Shown: one piece after another, positions 1-8,123 of the stretch
Numbering within the stretch: the first letter of the stretch is position 1
Layout of the letters: every line of letters begins with the position of its first letter
Assembly: GCA_002841625.1 (NCBI GenBank)
Contig: PHAG01000004.1
Location: forward strand, 62,001-126,000
Direction of reading: 5' to 3'
DNA: 64,000 bases
Source of the DNA: Firmicutes bacterium HGW-Firmicutes-1
Lineage (GTDB): Bacteria > Bacillota > Clostridia > Lachnospirales > Vallitaleaceae
Notes under the pieces: model-generated
What the model was told of the DNA's origin: nothing
What the model saw: the letters and a program-made list of their open reading frames with translations, nothing else
The model's database searches: none
Translations under genes and position numbers: made by a program

Positions 1-29
1 GTTATTATTTTACTTAACTCCTTGTTCAT
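1..29 (-). CDS. 5' end of a gene running off the left edge
   Basis: An ATG at 29-27 on the minus strand opens a frame of nine codons (MNKELSKII) that continues past the window edge. It is preceded by a GGGAG Shine-Dalgarno-like run four bases upstream. A plausible promoter lies at 175-203. The product cannot be identified from nine residues. Confidence 0.35.
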
Positions 30-174
30 TTGTCTCCCATTTGGCTTCTATTCCCTTAAACTTTTATAAGCATCAGCAAGCAAACCGACATCTGCGGATT
101 GATTTAATCTTTACTTATTTGTTACATTTCTTAAGTTATCAATTCGTATATACTTATAGTACATCTTTACAAAA

Positions 175-203
175 AGTATATATCACCTTTCTGCATGATG
201 CAA
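175..203 (-). promoter_or_regulatory. Putative sigma-A promoter for the left-edge gene
   Basis: The minus strand shows TTGCAT (203-198), a 17-base spacer and TATACT (180-175). The -35 is part of an 11-base palindrome (TGCATCATGCA), a possible operator. The leader to the ATG at 29 would be about 140 bases and contains no gene that I can see. Confidence 0.35.
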
Positions 204-257
204 GAAGTTGTTATAAAATATGACTGTTTTCAACATTTTACGGGTTATATCTTACTC

Positions 258-283
258 AAAAAAAGACTTGCCCCTGCTGGGCA
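258..283 (-). terminator. Intrinsic terminator (third of three)
   Basis: On the minus strand a 5-bp stem TGCCC/GGGCA with a short loop is followed by AGTC and seven T. It is weaker than the two terminators just upstream and may catch read-through. Confidence 0.45.
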
Positions 284-289
284 CACAAT

Positions 290-319
290 AAAAAAGCCAT
301 TATTCCCAGGGATAATGGC
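290..319 (-). terminator. Intrinsic terminator
   Basis: The stem GCCATTAT/ATAATGGC (296-319) is extended by CCC/GGGA pairing and followed on the minus strand by six T. It would end the short RNA-like segment at 320-396. Confidence 0.7.
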
Positions 320-396
320 TTAATTGGTTCTCTTACTGGTGCATGAGGACTTTCCTCTCTACAACTTTGGTTTGTTACTACCCCGTCTAGCATTAG
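320..396 (-). ncRNA. RNA-like segment resembling the 5' part of RNase P RNA
   Basis: This stretch lies between two minus-strand terminators and has no open frame. Read on the minus strand it holds, in order, a CGGGGTAGTAAC block, a small hairpin (ACAA/TTGT) and GTAGAGAGGAAAGTCC. That order resembles the P2-P3-P4 start of type B RNase P RNA, where a P3 hairpin is followed by TGTAGAGGAAAGTCC. The rest of RNase P RNA, including the 3' strand of P4, is absent. It may be a degenerate fragment, an unrelated small RNA, or chance similarity. Confidence 0.25.
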
Positions 397-445
397 AAAA
401 AACGCCCCTGGAAACCCATCATTCCTCCTAGGTTTCCAAGGACGT
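397..445 (-). terminator. Strong terminator of the sugar ABC operon
   Basis: Minus strand: a 15-bp stem including G-U pairs (445-431 with 416-402), a 14-base loop, then six T. It starts two bases after the DeoR stop codon and closes the six-gene operon. Confidence 0.85.
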
Positions 446-446
446 C

Positions 447-1199
447 CTACTCCTTAGCTTCCTCAGCTATAATGTAGGTTGCATACTTTTCCAGTGTTTC
501 TGTCAGTTTATCTGATATTATGATGCATTCATTTATTTCAAAAGCTTTAGACAACGCTCTTTTATCACATTTAGAATGATCTGCTAATACATAGGTTTTT
601 TTAGAATTGTTTTTAACAATTCTTTTTTTATTTGATTCTCTAAAATCGTGGGTGTTGATTCCACCATCATAGCTATATCCACTCGTTCCTAAAAATGCTT
701 TGTCAAAAAACATCTCCGAAAGGAGTCTATCCGTTATGGGCCCTGAAACAGAGCTTAATGTATTGGTAACCTCTCCTCCTAACATTATGCACTTTATTTT
801 TGTTTCTGATAAACATGTAAGTATTTGAGTATTTGAGGTTACTACTGTAATTTGTTTGTTCTTTAAATAATGAATCATTTGAAAGGTTGTTGTTCCAGAA
901 TCAAGGTAAATCACTTCACCGTCATTTACAAGGGACGCCGCATACTCTGCGATGATATTCTTTTCTTTTTTATAGTACAATTCTTTTGTTTTAATTGGCA
1001 AATCAAATACGCCTAATTTAAGCCTAGCTGCTCCACCTCTTAACAAAACGATCTGACCCTCTTCTTCGAGAGTTCTTAGATCTCTTCTAATCGTTGATAG
1101 CGAACTATCTTTTAAAGACTCAACTAGTTCTTCTACATATATAACTTCTTTTTTTTCAAATTCATCTAATATTTTTTTTCTTCTAATATAAGGTATCAT
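447..1199 (-). CDS. DeoR-family sugar operon regulator
   Basis: This 250-residue protein has the DeoR layout. An N-terminal winged helix-turn-helix (about residues 1-60, including STIRRDLRTLEEEG) is followed by a phospho-sugar sensor domain built like a ribose-5-phosphate isomerase fold, with the family motifs YLDSGTTT and DKAFLGTSG. It is the last gene of the operon, after a PfkB kinase, and is probably the local repressor. DeoR repressors normally release DNA on binding a phosphorylated sugar, here presumably the kinase product. The start is set by AGGTGG just upstream of the ATG. The sugar is unknown. Confidence 0.9.
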   Translation of the reverse strand: MIPYIRRKKILDEFEKKEVIYVEELVESLKDSSLSTIRRDLRTLEEEGQIVLLRGGAARLKLGVFDLPIKTKELYYKKEKNIIAEYAASLVNDGEVIYLDSGTTTFQMIHYLKNKQITVVTSNTQILTCLSETKIKCIMLGGEVTNTLSSVSGPITDRLLSEMFFDKAFLGTSGYSYDGGINTHDFRESNKKRIVKNNSKKTYVLADHSKCDKRALSKAFEINECIIISDKLTETLEKYATYIIAEEAKE

Positions 1200-1265
1200 A
1201 GCCCACCTCGAATTGTTTTATACTACAAATTATAACACGTTCTTCATTAAAATCAAGGTTTCTAT

Positions 1266-2177
1266 CTAGTATTTTGTTATTTCATCTATACTTGGCATAG
1301 ATTCTTGTGTTCCAATTTTAGTAACAGTAATTGAACTCACTTGGGTTGCAAACTTTGCTGCCTCAATATAATTACTATCCTTTAATATTTTATATGCAAA
1401 GGCTCCGATAAAAGAATCTCCAGCCCCAGTAGTATCTATTGCATGAACCTTTTTTGCCGGAATATGGACTATATTTTCTTTATCGTATAAAATTGAACCC
1501 TTTGCACCTAACGTAATGATTAATAAATGATCGAATATGTCATCGAATAAATGTGCATGGATCCTCGCGCTTTCTTCATCAAAAATGGGTTGTTTTGCGT
1601 AAAAAGATGCTTCGGGTTCATTGACAACAAAATAATCTACTTTTCTAAGAACTTTTTCACTCATTAAATTGGCAGGTGCACCATTTAAGATGACAACGCA
1701 ATCGCATTCTTTTGCTAATCGTATTCCAGCTTCTACAACCTCCACTGGTATTTCAAGTTGAAAAATGACGATTGAGCTTTTTTCTAGTAACGGCTTAATA
1801 ACATTCAATCTATCAATTGTAATTTCACCATTTGCTCCCGAGACGATGTTCGCATAAACGCTACCATCATGTAACGCATTTACAATACCTAGTCCAGTTG
1901 TGCCCCGAACTTTTTCTAAATAATCAAGATTTACTTTATATTCCTTAAGACTATTAGATATATGTTCACCAAAGAAATCATTACCAATGGTTCCAACAAA
2001 ATAAGTTTTAACGCCTAGCTTTGAACATTGAGTTGCTTGATTAACACCTTTTCCTCCACTGCTAAATGCAATATTATCCACGCAGTAGGTTTCTCCGATT
2101 TGAGGTAATCTTTCTTGTTTCAATATCATATCATAATTCGCACTACCAATTACGGTTATAATTTTTTCCTCTTTCAT
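1266..2177 (-). CDS. PfkB-family carbohydrate kinase (ribokinase-like)
   Basis: A 303-residue cytosolic kinase of the PfkB/ribokinase superfamily. The N-terminal SGGKGVNQA is the sugar-binding GGKG signature, and DTTGAGDSF near residue 255 is the second PfkB signature with the catalytic Asp and anion hole. Length is normal for a ribokinase. It lies between the permease and the DeoR gene and presumably phosphorylates the imported sugar with ATP. Ribokinase is the closest guess, but the first gene of the operon is a TIM-barrel isomerase, so the substrate may be another sugar or polyol. Confidence 0.88.
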   Translation of the reverse strand: MKEEKIITVIGSANYDMILKQERLPQIGETYCVDNIAFSSGGKGVNQATQCSKLGVKTYFVGTIGNDFFGEHISNSLKEYKVNLDYLEKVRGTTGLGIVNALHDGSVYANIVSGANGEITIDRLNVIKPLLEKSSIVIFQLEIPVEVVEAGIRLAKECDCVVILNGAPANLMSEKVLRKVDYFVVNEPEASFYAKQPIFDEESARIHAHLFDDIFDHLLIITLGAKGSILYDKENIVHIPAKKVHAIDTTGAGDSFIGAFAYKILKDSNYIEAAKFATQVSSITVTKIGTQESMPSIDEITKY

Positions 2178-2199
2178 AATTCACCGCCTAAATAATTAT

Positions 2200-3183
2200 T
2201 TATCTTGCTTTTATCCAACTTGAAAGCTGTGAAATCTTATCTTGTATAGTCTCAAAATAAGCTGCTATTACAATAATTGCTCCAGTTGCAATGTATTGCC
2301 AAAAGGAATCTACGCCTGAGACAATAAGTCCAACCTTTAATGCAGATAATAATATTGCACCTAATAGTGTCCCAACAATACCACCTTTACCTCCACTCAA
2401 GCTGGTTCCTCCAATAGCCGCTGCTGCAATTGCATTTAATTCATAGCCTTGTCCAGCTGTTGGTTCTCCTGTACCAAGTCGTGCTAACAATACCAGCCCG
2501 GCAAGTGCTGCACCCACTCCACAAAAACCATAAGCCATGATTTTATTATACGCTACATTTACTCCTGAAAGTCTTGTTGCTTCTTCATTACCACCTAAAG
2601 CATAAATATAGCTACCAAAACGTGTATGTTTTAGCAGTATGTACCCAACAATAGCAAATGCAAATAAAATAAATACCGAAACAGGTATGCTTCCTATAAT
2701 TGTACCATCTACCATTTTTCTAAAGTTATTTGGTATATTGAGTACTGGCCATCCACCAGTAATGATATATGCAACCCCTCTATACATACTCATAGTTCCT
2801 AATGTTGCAATAAAGGGTTGTAGCTTCAATTTTGAAATCATTAAACCATTTATGACTCCTAATGATAAGCCAATGAGTAGTCCGATTATAAATGCTAATA
2901 CAGGATTCATACCAGATATCAATAGGTTACCAACACTTACGATCACAATTGCAAAGGTAGATCCTATTGATAGGTCTATACCTCCTGTCAATATTGCAAA
3001 GGTAATACCAATTGCAAGCAACCCATTAATGGTGCTTTGCTTAATAATATCTAGTACATTACCTCCACTCATATAAATTGGATCAATCACTGTGAAAACT
3101 ATCATCATAATAATTAAAGCAATAATAAGTCCAACTTCTCGTCCTAATTTATTTTGTGTTTTAACTTTCTCGACTAAGTTCAT
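2200..3183 (-). CDS. Sugar ABC transporter permease (RbsC-type)
   Basis: A 327-residue integral membrane protein of the RbsC/BPD_transp_2 family. About eight to ten hydrophobic helices are visible, with the typical ATLGTMSMYRGVAYI stretch near residue 130 and the conserved cytoplasmic segment around ALGGNEEATRLSG and AAAAIGGTSLSGG. Its ATG overlaps the stop of the ATPase gene (ATGA), a sign of translational coupling. It would form the membrane channel with the ATPase and receive sugar from the binding lipoprotein. Confidence 0.92.
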   Translation of the reverse strand: MNLVEKVKTQNKLGREVGLIIALIIMMIVFTVIDPIYMSGGNVLDIIKQSTINGLLAIGITFAILTGGIDLSIGSTFAIVIVSVGNLLISGMNPVLAFIIGLLIGLSLGVINGLMISKLKLQPFIATLGTMSMYRGVAYIITGGWPVLNIPNNFRKMVDGTIIGSIPVSVFILFAFAIVGYILLKHTRFGSYIYALGGNEEATRLSGVNVAYNKIMAYGFCGVGAALAGLVLLARLGTGEPTAGQGYELNAIAAAAIGGTSLSGGKGGIVGTLLGAILLSALKVGLIVSGVDSFWQYIATGAIIVIAAYFETIQDKISQLSSWIKAR

Positions 3184-4676
3184 TTTTTTCCCTCCATTGC
3201 ATAATATAGAATCTTTTCCTCACTCATTTCACTTTCAGATATCTCAGCAACAATTCTGCCTTCTTTCATTATAATAACTCTATCACTCATACCCATAATC
3301 TCTGTGAGTTCAGAAGATACCATGATAATGGATTTTCCTTTTTTAACCAGTTCTTCAAACAAACGATATATTTCTGCTTTAGCTCCAACATCTACGCCTT
3401 TTGTAGGTTCATCGAATATCAATATATCCACATTCGTGGAGAGCCATTTAGCCAGTATTATTTTTTGCTGGTTACCACCGCTTAAATTGTTGGTTAAATA
3501 ATTTGGATTTTTAGGGTTTAAATCTATTTCTTCAGCAAAAAAATCATAGTTTTCTCGCTTTTTCTTGTGGCTTACGAATCCATGTTTTGTAAACTTTTCA
3601 AGACATGTCAAACCTATATTATCAGCATTGCTTAGATATTTCACAAAGCCTTGTGTTTTTCTATTTTCAGGAATGAGTCCAATACCATTCTTTAAAGCTT
3701 TTTGAGGTGAAGAAATATTTTTCAATTGACCTTTCACGAATATTTCTCCTTTTGTTATTTGGTCGGCACCAAAAATTGCTCTTACAACATCTGTTCTCTT
3801 AGAACCAACTAATCCAGAAAAACCTAAAATTTCACCTTTTCGGAGTTCAAAGCTTATCTCTTTAAATACATCTTTTATTTCTAAATCTTTAACCTTTAAA
3901 ACGACTTCATCTTTTATTTGTCTTTCATCATGCCTTTTGGCAAAAAGTGCAACATCTCTACCTACCATATTCCTAATCAGTTCTTCTTTTGTTAAGGATG
4001 CTATGTTTTCAGTTTTAACAAACTTACCATCTCTTAGTATTGTAGCTTGATCGCAAATTTTAAAAATCTCTTCTAATCTATGGCTTACATATATGATTGT
4101 AATATTGTTTTTTTTAAGCTCTTCAATGATTTTAAACAGAGCTAAAACTTCTTTATTGCTTAATGAGGCTGTTGGTTCATCAAATGAAATAATATCGGCA
4201 TTGTGAAAAAGTGCCTTTGCTATAGAAATCATTTGCAGCTCTCCGGTACTTAATAATTTAATTGAGTCTTGACTACGAAACTTACATCCAAGCTTGTCTA
4301 AAATCTTATTTGCATTTTCATGTAGTCGTTTATAATCAATTAATAAGCCTTTCTTTGGCTCGTAGCCTAATGAAATATTTTGTCCAATGGTAAGTTCTTC
4401 AATAATGGATACTTCCTGATGTACTTTTGCAACTCCAAATTTTATTGCATCATAGGTATTTTTGAATTCTACTTTTTGACCTTTGATACAAACAATTCCT
4501 TCGGACTGTCCAAACACACCATGTAAAATATTTAATAGTGTGGATTTTCCCGCTCCATTCTCACCAAGTAAAGCATGAACCTGCCCCTTTTGAATTTGAA
4601 AGGATACATCCTCTAAGGCTTTCACACCGGGGAAACTTTTAGAAATATTTTTAAATTCAACAGCAATATTACTCAT
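3180..4676 (-). CDS. Sugar ABC transporter ATP-binding protein (RbsA/MglA-type)
   Basis: At 498 residues it has the tandem two-domain layout of sugar ABC ATPases. The N-terminal domain carries Walker A GENGAGKST, a degenerate signature (LLSTGELQM) and Walker B ISFDEPTASLS. The C-terminal domain keeps the signature NLSGGNQQK and Walker B LIFDEPTKGVDVG, but its Walker A-like region (LVGSKRTD) has lost the lysine, as is usual in this family. A clear AAGGAGA ribosome site precedes the ATG. Confidence 0.93.
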   Translation of the reverse strand: MSNIAVEFKNISKSFPGVKALEDVSFQIQKGQVHALLGENGAGKSTLLNILHGVFGQSEGIVCIKGQKVEFKNTYDAIKFGVAKVHQEVSIIEELTIGQNISLGYEPKKGLLIDYKRLHENANKILDKLGCKFRSQDSIKLLSTGELQMISIAKALFHNADIISFDEPTASLSNKEVLALFKIIEELKKNNITIIYVSHRLEEIFKICDQATILRDGKFVKTENIASLTKEELIRNMVGRDVALFAKRHDERQIKDEVVLKVKDLEIKDVFKEISFELRKGEILGFSGLVGSKRTDVVRAIFGADQITKGEIFVKGQLKNISSPQKALKNGIGLIPENRKTQGFVKYLSNADNIGLTCLEKFTKHGFVSHKKKRENYDFFAEEIDLNPKNPNYLTNNLSGGNQQKIILAKWLSTNVDILIFDEPTKGVDVGAKAEIYRLFEELVKKGKSIIMVSSELTEIMGMSDRVIIMKEGRIVAEISESEMSEEKILYYAMEGKK

Positions 4677-4697
4677 AGATTATCTCCTTTTTAAAAT

Positions 4698-4728
4698 AGG
4701 GTAGTCATCCAAAGTGGAAAACTACCCT
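4698..4728 (-). promoter_or_regulatory. Intercistronic hairpin between binding-protein and ATPase genes
   Basis: The 8-bp stem AGGGTAGT/ACTACCCT sits between the binding-protein stop and the ATPase ribosome site and is followed on the minus strand by a short AT-rich stretch. Such hairpins often stabilise the upstream message or partly terminate, so that the binding protein is made in excess over the transporter. The effect here is inferred. Confidence 0.5.
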
Positions 4729-4742
4729 TATTCTAATGTGAA

Positions 4743-5819
4743 TTACTTCGTAAATTCCATTTCTTCCCAACCAATGATTGTTTCAGCCGGAACATCTACA
4801 TTCGTAGCATCAATAAGAGCTTGAGGTGTCCAAATTACTCTTGGCATTTTTTGGCCTCCTAAGGATCTTAATGCAACTTCAACTGCTACTTGTCCTTTGT
4901 AAAGAGGGAAGGAATCTACAGTAGCATCCATTTCACCTTTTCTAATTGAATCATAAGCTTCACCAATTCCGTCTACGCCTACAACGATAATGTCTTTTCC
5001 AGAAGCATTTACAGCCTCTTGTACACCTAATGCCATCGTGTCGTTATTACAGAAAATAGCCTTTAGATCAGGATTCTTTTTGATCCATGTATCTGCTAAG
5101 TCTTTTGCCTTTGCACGATCCCAGTCAGCATTTTGTTTCTCAACTATTTTGATATCTGGTGCATTAGCTGCCATCCAGCTTTCAAAGCCTGAGGTTCTCT
5201 GACGAGCAGCAAATGCTTTTGGCATACCAATCACAATAGCAACTTCACCTTTGTTCCCAAGTTTTTCAGCAATCCATGCAGCAGCCAATTCTCCATTTTG
5301 AATAGCTCTTGGACCTACAAATATATCAGCTGCTTCGATAATACCATCATTTACATTAATAACAGGTATTCCTGCCTTTTTAGCCGCTTCAACACCCGGT
5401 GTTAAATTTCCATCGGAAATAGGAGACAATAAAAGTGCTGAATATTTTTTGTTAACCATATTATTAACTACTGCTAATTGTCCTTCTTCGTCACCTTCAC
5501 CTTGAGCGGATTGAACGTCAACTGTAATATCATAGTTTCTAGCCTGTAATTTGCTTTGTGCAGTTTCCATTCCTTCTTTGAGGGTTCTCCAATATTCATT
5601 TTCAAACGCCTTTGACACTGCACCTAAAGTTAATGTTTCTTTCACTTCAGGAACCGCACCAAACTCAGTCCTTAAATCTTTATAATCTATTCCATCGGCT
5701 GTATCTGGATTAAACGCTTCCGTATTAACTGGTTGATCGACTTTTTGAGTACACCCAACTACTAGTGCTAAAGCCAATAACATCCCCATAAGAAAAACCA
5801 AATTACCTTTTCTCTTCAT
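4743..5819 (-). CDS. Sugar-binding lipoprotein of an ABC transporter (RbsB-type)
   Basis: A periplasmic-binding-protein-like domain (Peripla_BP_4) behind a lipoprotein signal peptide. A basic start (MKRKGN), a hydrophobic core and the lipobox LVVGC place the mature Cys about residue 24. The body shows the family pattern of repeated Rossmann halves, including AAKKAGIPVINVND and CNNDTMALGV. The start was chosen at 5819 because AAGGAGG lies eight bases upstream; an earlier in-frame ATG near 5846 lacks such a site. It is anchored outside the membrane and delivers substrate to the permease. Confidence 0.9.
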   Translation of the reverse strand: MKRKGNLVFLMGMLLALALVVGCTQKVDQPVNTEAFNPDTADGIDYKDLRTEFGAVPEVKETLTLGAVSKAFENEYWRTLKEGMETAQSKLQARNYDITVDVQSAQGEGDEEGQLAVVNNMVNKKYSALLLSPISDGNLTPGVEAAKKAGIPVINVNDGIIEAADIFVGPRAIQNGELAAAWIAEKLGNKGEVAIVIGMPKAFAARQRTSGFESWMAANAPDIKIVEKQNADWDRAKAKDLADTWIKKNPDLKAIFCNNDTMALGVQEAVNASGKDIIVVGVDGIGEAYDSIRKGEMDATVDSFPLYKGQVAVEVALRSLGGQKMPRVIWTPQALIDATNVDVPAETIIGWEEMEFTK

Positions 5820-5859
5820 TTTAACTTCCTCCTTAATTTTCATCAAATTTTTAATTGGA

Positions 5860-6786
5860 TTATTTAAGACATTTCATCAAAATATCTTGCGCAGAAATCG
5901 CATCATTATCATCAATTATTTTTTGTATTTCCACCATACCTATTGAATCAATTGTATTATAGAGTTTATTAAGCATTTTAATATTTGTTCTACATTCTAT
6001 TGTCGGGTCTTCCCTTACTGGAAATGTGTCAAAATAAATGACACCATCGTATTGGTATTTTTTAAGATAATAAATAAATTCTAAGGTCTGAATAAAATTA
6101 ACAGAACCAATTATTAATCCATCATCATTCATTCTTTGTCCATCATTTAGGTGAACACCAAATAGCTTATTTCGCTCAAAGGTTTGGCATAACCCATATG
6201 CTGGATTTTCACCCTTCATTAACATGTGACAAAAATCAAGTGTTACTCCTATATTATCACTTTTCACATCATTCGTTAATAACAATGTTGATCCAATATC
6301 TGGTACAAGACTGTATGCTCTTGGTTGAAATGGCTTATATTCAATACTGATATTAATTGTTGGATCAATGTTGGTTATGATTTTCATATTTTCAACTACT
6401 TTACGCCATGCATTTGCATAATTCAGTTGAAAAGAATAATCAAATCCATCATACCCAAGCCAAATCGTAACCAAACTTCCATTCAAAGCTTTACACATAT
6501 GTACTGCCTCTTCACACAACTTCAACGCGTTTTTTGAAATATCATCTGATTGATTTCCAAGCTCGCCATTAATAAACTCATCTCTAAATCTCAAGGCAAT
6601 TCCATTTACCTTCAAATTCAATTCTTCAAGGGTCGTTTTAAGCAAGCTAAAATCTACGTCAACAAAGTGTTCAGGATAATTCAAGTCCACATAATTTATA
6701 CCGTCAATCGAAGCAATCTGTTGCAAAATTTCTATTATGTTCTTTCCCTTACCAGCAAATGAATTTATTCTTGTAGCTAATTTCAT
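5860..6786 (-). CDS. Sugar phosphate isomerase/epimerase-like TIM-barrel protein
   Basis: A 308-residue AP-endonuclease-2-type (xylose-isomerase-like) TIM barrel. Likely metal ligands and catalytic residues lie in SIEYKPFQPR (Glu near 165), TLDFCHMLMKGENP (Asp and His) and FGVHLNDGQ (His). It is the first gene of the operon, directly after the promoter at 6870-6898, with a strong AAAGGAGGG site. The family interconverts or epimerises sugars, so it probably acts early in catabolism of the imported sugar. The exact reaction cannot be read from the sequence. Confidence 0.8.
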   Translation of the reverse strand: MKLATRINSFAGKGKNIIEILQQIASIDGINYVDLNYPEHFVDVDFSLLKTTLEELNLKVNGIALRFRDEFINGELGNQSDDISKNALKLCEEAVHMCKALNGSLVTIWLGYDGFDYSFQLNYANAWRKVVENMKIITNIDPTINISIEYKPFQPRAYSLVPDIGSTLLLTNDVKSDNIGVTLDFCHMLMKGENPAYGLCQTFERNKLFGVHLNDGQRMNDDGLIIGSVNFIQTLEFIYYLKKYQYDGVIYFDTFPVREDPTIECRTNIKMLNKLYNTIDSIGMVEIQKIIDDNDAISAQDILMKCLK

Positions 6787-6869
6787 TTAATCCCTCCTTT
6801 CAATTACTTATGAATTTTTTTGAATATATGATTAGTTGCTGTTCAATATCAAACGTCTAACATTAATAG

Positions 6870-6898
6870 ATTATACATAAAGATTCATCTTTTGTCAA
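6870..6898 (-). promoter_or_regulatory. Consensus sigma-A promoter of the sugar ABC operon
   Basis: Minus strand: perfect TTGACA (6898-6893), exactly 17 bases, perfect TATAAT (6875-6870). Transcription would start near 6863, about 77 bases before the isomerase ATG. An imperfect palindrome at 6841-6854 (GTT...AAC ends) lies just downstream of the start point and could be a repressor operator. A promoter this close to consensus needs strong repression, consistent with the DeoR gene in the operon. Confidence 0.85.
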
Positions 6899-7027
6899 TA
6901 CCGTTTATAATATTTCATTTACATCCATTGTTATTCATATATTTAGGCTTTTATTGATTAATTAAATATGTATTGGCTTTTTCCAATTCATATTGTTTCA
7001 ATAGTAGTCATATTTATTAACTTTGCT

Positions 7028-7041
7028 TTGAAAGCTTTCAA
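7028..7041. promoter_or_regulatory. Perfect 14-bp palindrome, possible cre/LacI-type operator
   Basis: TTGAAAGCTTTCAA is a perfect palindrome about 130 bp upstream of the operon promoter. It lies inside a wider inverted repeat (TCATATT/AATATGA). It resembles catabolite-response (CcpA) or LacI-family operators but is two bases shorter at the centre than a canonical cre. It may mediate catabolite control of the sugar operon. Confidence 0.35.
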
Positions 7042-7088
7042 TATGACTCATGTAAGGGGATTATACTGAGGCTCTTAGTTTAAGCACC

Positions 7089-7120
7089 AAAAAAAGAGCC
7101 TGTTGATATTCAACAAACCC
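7089..7120 (-). terminator. Intrinsic terminator after the tautomerase gene
   Basis: Minus strand: an 11-bp stem with three G-U pairs around a 3-base loop, followed by seven T. It ends the dpaB-tautomerase transcript about 65 bp after the stop codon. Confidence 0.85.
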
Positions 7121-7184
7121 TTTACTAACTGCTCTTGCATCTTCAACACACATAAGATAATAATGAATACGTCCTCCACATTTT

Positions 7185-7370
7185 TTAGTTGTCTTTTTGT
7201 AGCTTACCCATAATAGCCCAGTTATCTTTATCAACTTCATTAAATATGATTTGGACGGATTCCGGCTTAGCATTTAGTATATGTACAAAATCGTCAGTTA
7301 TAGCCTGAACCAATTGACTTTTTTGCTCCTTCGTCCTACCTGGCCATAATGAAATGTTAACAATTGGCAT
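7185..7370 (-). CDS. 4-oxalocrotonate tautomerase family protein
   Basis: This 61-residue protein has the family length and begins MPIVNISLWPGRTKEQK. The Pro exposed by removal of Met1 is the catalytic base of the tautomerase superfamily, and the Arg/Lys that follow are typical. Such enzymes act as small homo-oligomers on enol/keto substrates. An excellent GGAGG site precedes the ATG. It follows dpaB by 13 bp, so the two are probably cotranscribed, with no obvious functional link. Confidence 0.85.
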   Translation of the reverse strand: MPIVNISLWPGRTKEQKSQLVQAITDDFVHILNAKPESVQIIFNEVDKDNWAIMGKLQKDN

Positions 7371-7383
7371 AATATAACCTCCT

Positions 7384-7968
7384 TTAATACTTTTCTAGTA
7401 TGGGCTGTATTTGACTACCTTTTAGTGCTTCTAAAATTGTTGGTAGGGTTAAATCAAACTTAGATACCAGTGAATTAGGTTTATCTTTATAATTATCTTG
7501 CCCAAATGGAATAAAGTAGACATTCTTTGTAGCAAGTAAAATACCAAGACTTTTTCCATTAATACCCAACCCATCATTGGTCGCTATGCCAATAACAACT
7601 GGCTTACTATTTCTAAATTGACCTTTTGCCACCATTAAAGGCGCTGAATCTGTTGCACCATCACTTAATTTTGAAAGTGTATTACCAGTACAGGGTGAGA
7701 TAATAGTAATGTCAACAGGATAAACCACACCTAATGGTTCAGCTTCTACCATGTTTTCAATCACTGGGTTTCCAGTAATCTTTGTTAATCTTTCTAGGAA
7801 ATCAGATGCTTTACCAAACCTTGAATCAGTGCTCGCAACTGCGCCTGATACTACCGGATAAACCAGTGCCCCTTCTTTAACAAGTAACTCAATTTGAGGA
7901 AATACTTTGTCAAACACACAAAAAGAACCAGTAAGGGCAAATGCAATTTTTACATCTTTTAATAACAT
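7384..7968 (-). CDS. dpaB: Dipicolinate synthase subunit B (flavoprotein)
   Basis: A 194-residue flavoprotein of the SpoVFB/DpaB type: KIAFALTGSFCVFDKV at the N-terminus, TIISPCTGNTLSKLSDGATDSAP in the middle and KPVVIGIATNDGLG later are characteristic. With subunit A it converts dihydroxytetrahydrodipicolinate to dipicolinic acid, the calcium chelator of the spore core. The partner dpaA normally lies immediately upstream; here the upstream neighbour is a VOC gene and no dpaA is seen in the window. Either dpaA is elsewhere or the protein works with another reductase. A good GTAGGAG site sets the start. Confidence 0.88.
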   Translation of the reverse strand: MLLKDVKIAFALTGSFCVFDKVFPQIELLVKEGALVYPVVSGAVASTDSRFGKASDFLERLTKITGNPVIENMVEAEPLGVVYPVDITIISPCTGNTLSKLSDGATDSAPLMVAKGQFRNSKPVVIGIATNDGLGINGKSLGILLATKNVYFIPFGQDNYKDKPNSLVSKFDLTLPTILEALKGSQIQPILEKY

Positions 7969-8123
7969 AGGGACTCCTACTAAATTAATCTAATAGTATT
8001 GTATTATCTTCAATAGATGTCCAATGACTACATCCATTTAACTTTACTATAAAAACGATAGACTTCATAATATTTTATAAGACTCTACTTAGCCAAATAC
8101 GATATATCAACATCCTACAAACT

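Noticed and set aside
320-396. T-box or guanidine riboswitch
   Set aside because: The conserved T-box bulge sequence and the guanidine-I core are absent, and no suitable downstream gene follows on the minus strand.
2639-3076. A 145-codon open frame on the plus strand
   Set aside because: It is antisense to the RbsC-type permease; hydrophobic because it mirrors membrane helices.
7061-7273. A minus-strand frame overlapping the tautomerase 3' end
   Set aside because: It runs through the intrinsic terminator at 7089-7120 and has no family similarity; the tautomerase has its normal length without it.
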